Source of the DNA: Congeria kusceri
Taxonomy: Eukaryota; Mollusca; Bivalvia; Myida; Dreissenidae
Length of the DNA stretch: 64,000 nt
Reading direction: 5' to 3'
Assembly: GCA_027627225.1 (NCBI GenBank)
Contig: CM051029.1
Coordinates: 21,331,356 to 21,395,355, forward strand
In this document: piece by piece, positions 57,167 to 64,000 of the stretch
Layout of the letters: each line of letters starts with the position of its first letter
Position numbering within the stretch: the first letter of the stretch is position 1
Translations under genes and position numbers: made by a program
Notes under the pieces: generated by a model
The model's database searches: none
Seen by the model: only the letters and a program-made list of their open reading frames with translations
Told to the model about the DNA's origin: nothing

Positions 57167-60100
57167 AGACAATTAAATCCGAATTCCTGAATATTCAGTT
57201 ATTATAGGCCATACTCGTATATTAGTGCGGGTGGTCCTTGCTAAGAAGATAGCGTCTTTGCCTCGGCACTGATCTGTGCTGATAAGCCTCCTGGCTGTTC
57301 ATTCCATTCTCTCGCGAGTGCAACAAGTTTCATTGAGATAAACGATGGAAAAAGAGAGCTAGATGTGTTGTTTTAAACATTAATTAATGAATCATATCGT
57401 CGTGAGAATGTAAAATCATTTTTTATTTATGCTCTTGAACAGGTACTGAATATTTCGGATTGTTCTTATATCCGAACTTCAATACGTGAATTATTTATCA
57501 TAATCTATTTAAAATTATGTAAATGTATAAATGTTATTTATGTGAATAATTAAATATAAACCAACGTTACCTGACAGCAATATCAACAACATAATGATCA
57601 ACATTTCTCAATAATTATGATAAAAACTACAAAGCACAATTTCAGTCAAAGGGAATGATCTACCAAAGTGATTTGTATTCATACCCGTATACCTGTTATA
57701 TAACCAAAATATTTATCAATTTAAGTGGTCAAATTATCTAAGCATTATTCATTCAAATTAAACAAAAAATAAGTTGACACAATATTGTACCAATGATATA
57801 TTTCAAATGCACGAGTAACGGGAATTTTACTAGTATTGCATGACTTTCAATATCTTCATATTAACTGTATAAGTAAGTAAGTAAGTAAGAACTCCTGCTC
57901 CGTAGGTGATCGCCCTAACCACTATGCCCCGAGACGGTCTATGTATATTAAACAATCACATTCAATTTGTAGTTTTGTGCTATGAGTTTTCATTATTTGC
58001 CCTTTTTTCCCTTTAAATTCACATTATATCTCGTCAATAATGAATTTGACATTTATTTGTTTTAAATGAACTCTTGTAGCTCTGAAAGACCCGGTCGCCA
58101 CGTGACAGCTGTTGACACCACGTGTCATAATTCACAATTCATGGCGGTCTTTTGTCGCGCGCAGTGTGGTATTAACTATTTCTCTGTGAGCCATTTTTCA
58201 TTAAGAAAATGTGGTGCTTGAAGTGTGTTTTCATTGAAGGGACATTATCCATAAAAATCATAAAAAAGGAAGTAATTTCATGATCATTAATTAAAAGTGT
58301 TAAACATATTATGATTGAGTGTATACATTGAAAATAATAATATGTAGATATAGTACAACAAATGTTTAAAACAACGACCATATTTTTATTACTTTTGTTA
58401 CATAATGACTACATTTGTACTATGTCTAAGGTATATCCTCGTATATTTGTGTCTATATCTTAGTAATTTTGTCCGTATAAACTTAACAATTAAACTTTGA
58501 GCTAAATATGAAATTATTCTTTATTGTCGTATGTTTATTTCTCATTTATGTGCATGGAAATGTCACTTCAAAGGAATTCTTTCAACTGGACAGCCATAGA
58601 AATAAATGAATGAAAAACAGTCGATTCAAAACGTAAGATTGTAAATTTGAATTAGATTTAGATACAAATACATGTGCAGTATTATTGTGTTTTGTTATCT
58701 TTAGTAAGCCCTTTCGTACATATATCAATTTTGACTTGCATGGCACGATTATCTGAAAGTTAAACTACATGATGCTATATCTTTAAATCTTTTGACAAGA
58801 GATGTAGTTGATGCTTGTTTTCATTTCATTTCATCGTGCTTCAGAAAGTTGCAATTCTGTTACTCTGGTAGTATCCAACTATTGAAATTAAATTGTAATT
58901 AAATTGAATTAAGTATTCTCTTTTATTACTAATTAATTCAATGTGCGATGGTGAGGATAATCTGTATTTAGATTTATATGTATTGTGAATAATTCTTAGT
59001 CAAGTATTAGGCTCGGGCGCCCGTAAACCGGTTTAAACCCCAATGCTCTGTATCGATCGTTCCAATGCGGCGACACCAGTTTTATTCACATTTGTGTCTT
59101 GTGTTTGTTACGTGCTTGTGTATTGTGCTGCGTTGTTTTGGCAATTGGTGACTTGCATAAAATAAATTATCTCGTGCTGTTAATATAAGTTCTCACCTGC
59201 GGATACAGCTGGAGTTTATATTGGGCTTCATTATTACGTTTTAAAATTAAATACAATAATTGCATATAGATTTAAAAAATAATGCATTGTCAGTTTATAG
59301 GCTTTTCAACTTTTTTTTCAACTCAACGTTTATGTCATCAATGAAATGCAAAGGATGTCAAAACACAAACATACAGATCCGTCTTATACAAAATTGATAT
59401 ATAAACGTATCCTGCAGTTAAACAACGATTGTGAAGGAATCGACTCATGATTGACAAATCTCAATACAACCATTGTCAGAAACTTCTCAATTAAGATTAT
59501 CTTGAACAGAATAGATACAATAATCTTGACTGACAGTGCCTTAAAACTATTGCATCCGCATAAATAAACATTTATATTGAATTAAAAGAAGCATTTGAAT
59601 ATATCTCACAACCTTTGTAGAGGCATTGTGAATCTACATAAAGGCGCCCGTCAAATATCAATAAGGCATATAAACGCATATAAATGTGATAATGAAAGTT
59701 TGTCGGTAGATTTCGCCGCGTGTTTAAAGACATATTGTGCGGGCGCTTGTCAAGTTGTTAGCTTAAACTCAGTTATGCCACCTCTATCGTGCTGAGCATC
59801 TTCGACGTTTGAAGTGTCAATGATCAATTTCTTGTTGAACCATTGTTGAATTTCTATTTGAAAGGATTTGGTGACTGTACCTTGATATTGTAAAAATATC
59901 ATGCTTTGATAATATATTCATACAAAAACTGTTTTGAACTTCAATGGGTAAATTATTTCGTTCAAAGTACTAACATCTGACCGGCAAACAAGCGTGTTTT
60001 AAGTTTTCGCATTCAAAAAACATGCTGTCTGTCATATTTTATTCATTTACTCGATTTATATTAGCAAAAATATCAAGATCTGCATAGAAGGAGTTTGGGC

Positions 60101-60697
60101 TTGCAAGTTTATCCTTCCTGAACAGTGGACCAGAAAATCTAACCAAATACTGCAGTGTAAAGGTCGTTGATGCTTTAGGCCAAATATATATATTTTTTTG
60201 TTTAGTTTCTCGGACGATCCAGTTGGATGGCGGAAATTAAATAAAAACATAAACATAAATTTCTGATATAAACACCCTTTTTCACAATACACATGACGAC
60301 AACAATAATAATTGACAATAAGGCAATGTTTGTCATACAAACATGTAAACTATATAAAATCAACATTAATTTACGTTGAATTAACATATGTTTCACTGTG
60401 TGTTTATATTATAACTGTGAGTTGAAACCTTTTAATATCCATGCAAATTCCAATTTCAAGTAATTCATTGTCACGTACATCAAAATGCCCAAGAGACACG
60501 TCGTTTTCAGGAAATAACGATTTAAATCTGTGTCCGTTATGTGCAATGTCTCTTTTAACAAAAGATACAAACGAAATATTTGATATACGGCCTACTTTCT
60601 GGTTTCTAACCTGTAGGTACTGGTCGTCAATGAGTCATACCGTGTTTTGCTTCGTGTTTTCATATTGCTGTTGTGCCATGTATGAAGAATTGTTTCT
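57167..60697. other. AT-rich intergenic sequence
   Basis: Contains a short (GTAA)n run at 57869-57889. No gene can be supported; ORFs here are short and lack protein-like composition. Confidence 0.45.
58099..58124. promoter_or_regulatory. paired CACGTG E-boxes
   Basis: CACGTG occurs at 58099-58104 and 58119-58124, 20 bp apart (two helical turns), in GCCACGTGACAGCTG and ACCACGTGTCAT. The second is followed 20 bp later by CATGGCGG. The local base composition is richer in GC than the surroundings. Possible bHLH sites of a promoter, but no transcription unit is recognised nearby. Confidence 0.25.
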
Positions 60698-60952
60698 GGG
60701 CCCATATCCACAAAGCTCCTTAGTGTAAATTTCTAAAAATAATAGAATTCCTTAAGTCTGTAGTCGGTTCATTTAAAGTTTATTTTTTCTTAAATGGTTT
60801 TAATCTGGTAAAAAATCAACAGATGTTTCTTATTTTACCATATTTCAAGTATAAAATACTGTATTGATTTTCACAAGGAAAATTGAATTGGAATATTTTC
60901 CTTAAATATGATTTAAGTCAAGATTTTCCTTAGGAGCATTTTGGATACGGCC
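60698..60952. mobile_element. MITE with GGGCCCATATCCACAAAGCTCC ends
   Basis: Left end GGGCCCATATCCACAAAGCT with CCTTAG, right end TTAGGAGCATTTTGGATACG with GCC, an inverted pair with a few mismatches. Same family as 25115. Confidence 0.78.
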
Positions 60953-61919
60953 ACTGGGCGCGGTAACGCTTTTTCTTAATTCTCTCGACCAAGGCTGTTA
61001 CGCTTTCGTTTCGTCATTTATACAGATGTTTTCTTAATACCAAGAAGTCAAAGTTTCGACCAATCCTACCTCAACAAACTTTCTCAAATAGAATGACGTG
61101 GGTGCTCAATATTGAGCAAGCTTTGTTATTCATATCAGATATGCTTAATTGTCTGCTTAATGATAGCTGGTCGCACTAAAAAGCAACTGCCTCAAACGTC
61201 TGTCACACGTTAGTTTCCACTTGAACTGTACTAACCCAATCTTAAAATGCTGCTCAGTATTCTTCTCAAAGAGGTTTGGCTTGTCAGGGGATTCTTGAGC
61301 ACTTTTGTTCGCTCTTCCGTCCACAATAACGTCGAAATCAGCAAAAGCATCAAGCGCAAGGAGTGATCCAGGATTTGGACCTATATCGTTTATAAACACT
61401 TCAATGGTACAACAATGGTGCAAAATGTCATTTGAATATGTAATTGAAATAAAAACGTGTATGTGTCAATAACGCACAACTGTTCAATAAAGCAAGCGGT
61501 ATGAATGGCGCGCACAATGGCCCTTGTTGATGACATCCTTTTTGTATACGTTCATGGGAAGATAGAATATTCAACTATGAACCATATTGTCAGGCCTTCA
61601 TTCAAATGCAAAGGCTAAATATTTATTTTTGAACTAAACGATGCTATTGAAAATAATGTACGACTTTTATTCATCTCATAATCAAACGCATAAAAGATAC
61701 TTCAATGTGCCATAGCATTGATAAAGGGAATTATTTATAAATTATCGTATCATATTGTCAAAGGCTTAAATGTCCGCTTTAATGGTGTAATGACTAGTTA
61801 TATGACTACTGATGCCCTTATGACATTGCAATTCATTTACGAATGCTTGTTAGCATTCAGACAACAATAACGTCAGATATAAATGTAGCGCGACGCTGAC
61901 AATACGTTAGTCGAATTTA
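60953..61919. other. sequence without recognised features
   Basis: A minus-strand 88-codon frame (61423-61157) is present but matches no family that I can name. Confidence 0.4.
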
Positions 61920-62915
61920 ATATGCTTGAAAATTATTTTGGAATGCCAATAGTTGCATTGTATTGTATCTGTGACTTTTTAAATTATAAGCATCAATTCT
62001 CTTTTTGTTTTGAAAGAATCCCATCTAAAAATATGTGTATGCATAAGTGTGTTTCAATTCAAATAGTTGCATTGTATTGTGAGACAAATTAGAGAACTTC
62101 AAATCGCTTTTTAAGACCATGTTTAAAACATATGTAAATATATAATTATGTTCATTGCTTATATGTGATTTATTAATATTCGTATACGCATAACAGATCA
62201 TGTGTTATTTTGTTTGAATCAGTAATATCTAACTCAGTTATACGTATTTTTGTTCTACGTAATTATGTATGTGAACCATTGTCAGTAAGTGCATTGTATT
62301 GAGTATTTGTGACCAATAAATAAACTTGATTTCACTTGTTCTTTTGTATGAATCCCAATAAAATATATGTAGACACTTAATATATGTACGTTTATTATAT
62401 ATTGACCAATGTAAATAATTGCATTTTTACATGGCAGTATAAAATGTAATTGCAGTGTATTGTGTAACTGTAATTAATTTATAAACATCAAATTACTCGT
62501 TCTTTTTCATGAATCCAAAGTATAAAACATATGTATGAATGCATGTTGAAGTATGATTTTTCTATGTGGACCAGTGTAAAGAATTGCATTTGTACATTTC
62601 ATATAGACTGTGATTGCTGTGCAGCGCTGATTTGTGACTTATTATTAACACATTTCTCGTTCTTTTATATGAATTGCAAGCACACATAATTATACGTATG
62701 CGTGCAGACATATGATTGTTTTATGCGGACCGATGTAAATACAGTAATTGGTTTGTATTGCGTATGTGTGACTATTTAATAAATGTTGAATTACTTTGTC
62801 CGTTTTATTAATGCAAATAATAAAATATAACGTATATATGTGTGTAATATTATAGTATGTAATATTATTCTTATCGTTGTATTATGTCGACCAATGTAAG
62901 TAACTGCATTGTGTA
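61920..62915. repeat. diverged tandem repeat, about 145-225 bp period
   Basis: The motif TTGCATTGTATTG plus TTTGTGACT plus TTAATAAA and (C/T)TCGTTCTTTT recurs at about 61952, 62066, 62290, 62450, 62612, 62756 and 62900. Each is preceded by a form of GACCAATGTAAATAA. Divergence between copies is high, so the array is old. Confidence 0.7.
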
Positions 62916-63147
62916 ACTTATTTGTGAGTACTAGTATTTTATACCCGTTATAACTTCGAATAGCTGTATACAATATGTATGAATCACATACAGCATACAG
63001 TTAAAATGTCACTTCGTACATACAATGTTAATAATATGTGTGTGTTATATTTCAACAGATGTTTCCGGATATAATGTAATCTTGTTTTGTCTAGACCAGG
63101 AACGCTGCTGATGATTTTTTTATTTCAGTTTTTAATTGAATAAGCTT

Positions 63148-63563
63148 CAAACCACGCATTCATCTGTAGGAATCAAACCACGCATTCATCTGTAGGAATC
63201 AAACCACGCATTCATCTGTAGGAATCAAACCACGCATTCATCTGTAGGAATCAAACCACGCATTCATCTGTAGGAATCAAACCACGCATTCATCTGTAGG
63301 AATCAAACCACGCATTCATCTGTAGGAATCAAACCACGCATTCATCTGTAGGAATCAAACCACGCATTCATCTGTAGGAATCAAACCACGCATTCATCTG
63401 TAGGAATCAAACCACGCATTCATCTGTAGGAATCAAACCACGCATTCATCTGTAGGAATCAAACCACGCATTCATCTGTAGGAATCAAACCACGCATTCA
63501 TCTGTAGGAATCAAACCACGCATTCATCTGTAGGAATCAAACCACGCATTCATCTGTAGGAAT
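63148..63563. repeat. 26-bp minisatellite, 16 perfect copies
   Basis: CAAACCACGCATTCATCTGT with AGGAAT repeats sixteen times without a mismatch. There are no spacers, so it is not a CRISPR-like array. It ends 18 bp before the LINE relic. Confidence 0.98.
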
Positions 63564-63580
63564 CTTAAGTATAAATTCGA

Positions 63581-63907
63581 ATGTTTATTACAAAATTACG
63601 TGTTTCATCTCATAGATTACATATAGAAACAGGCCGATGGAATAGACCAGAAGCCACACCAGTTGAAAACAGAACATGCTTTTTATGTAATACGTTAGAA
63701 GATGAATATTACTTTATTATGGAATGTGTTTTATATAATGATTTACGTGCTAAGTATATACCCAGATATTTTCGCACCAGGCCAAATATGCAAAAATTCA
63801 TACAACTACTTCAAACAAAAAACAAACAATTGCTTAGAAATTTAGGGGCTTATATATTTTATTCCTTTGAGTTAAGAAATCAGTCCTTATATGACTTATT
63901 TTACTAA
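63581..63907 (+). pseudogene. LINE C-terminal fragment (zinc-knuckle end)
   Basis: A 108-residue frame related to the end of the LINE at 31784: LRVSSHRLHIETGRWNRPEA, RTCFLCN ... LEDEYYFIMEC, LRAKYIPRYFRTRP and FIQLLQ match LRIQTGRYNRIP, RYCTLCN ... EDEYHFAIIC, RKKYIRRYF and FTQLL. The His of the knuckle is replaced by Tyr (DEYYF against DEYHF). Everything upstream is missing, replaced by the 26-bp minisatellite. The 3' UTR runs towards the window edge. Confidence 0.85.
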
Positions 63908-64000
63908 CCAGACTGTTTTTATACTTTTTGTAACTGTAAGTATGTACTGAGATTTAAACTTAACTTAAACTGAGATGTCCTAATCATGTGACTTATATGT

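Noticed and set aside
61157..61423. DEAD-box helicase fragment suggested by LLFSAT in a minus-strand ORF
   Set aside because: Only this short motif fits; the residues before it do not resemble helicase motifs and no other exon is found.
63148..63563. CRISPR array
   Set aside because: Identical 26-bp units are contiguous without spacers, and the genome is eukaryotic.

Overview
The window is eukaryotic. It has spliced protein-coding exons with GT/AG junctions, long AT-rich introns and intergenic DNA, tRNA-headed SINEs, a non-LTR retrotransposon, terminal-inverted-repeat (TIR) elements, satellite and minisatellite arrays. The repeat families (a GGCTTAATGCATGTGCG palindromic element, a tandem-repeat element opening with AGCTCACCATGAGCAC, an AAAGGGACCTGTTCACAG element) are of the kind found in bivalve molluscs. 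A dreissenid mussel is my best guess; this rests on recall, not on a search.

Layout. 1-5152: a 113-bp satellite of about 45 copies. 5670-18867: the last seven exons of one plus-strand gene, UDP-glucose:glycoprotein glucosyltransferase (UGGT), encoding the final 285 residues, i.e. most of the GT24 catalytic domain and the C-terminus. The introns hold tandem-repeat elements, a SINE, a 1.5-kb TIR element, a 4.1-kb tandem-repeat element and several duplications that copy the edges of UGGT exons. 18868-31580: 3' UTR and AT-rich DNA with SINEs and MITE-like elements. 31582-34023: a 5'-truncated LINE on the minus strand with one frameshift and one stop. 34257-38206: a tRNA-bearing TIR element and a pair of 69-bp inverted repeats. 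38590-40150: two long trinucleotide arrays in opposite orientation. 41086-41750: a GATC/CGCG-rich hairpin and a 23-bp minisatellite. 43031-63146: MITEs, a 2.7-kb hAT-like element and LINE tails. 63148-63907: a 26-bp minisatellite touching a second LINE relic.

UGGT is the only host gene I can support. UGGT is the ER folding sensor that re-glucosylates misfolded N-glycoproteins. The most unusual thing in the window is that four of its seven visible exons carry tandem duplications that cross one exon boundary and never the other. Exon 5 is flanked upstream by nine decayed copies of its acceptor plus first ~50 bp, and downstream by ten extra 68-bp copies of its last bases plus donor. Exons 2, 6 and 7 each have one such copy. 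The gene is therefore surrounded by decoy splice sites and partial exons but has no complete extra exon.
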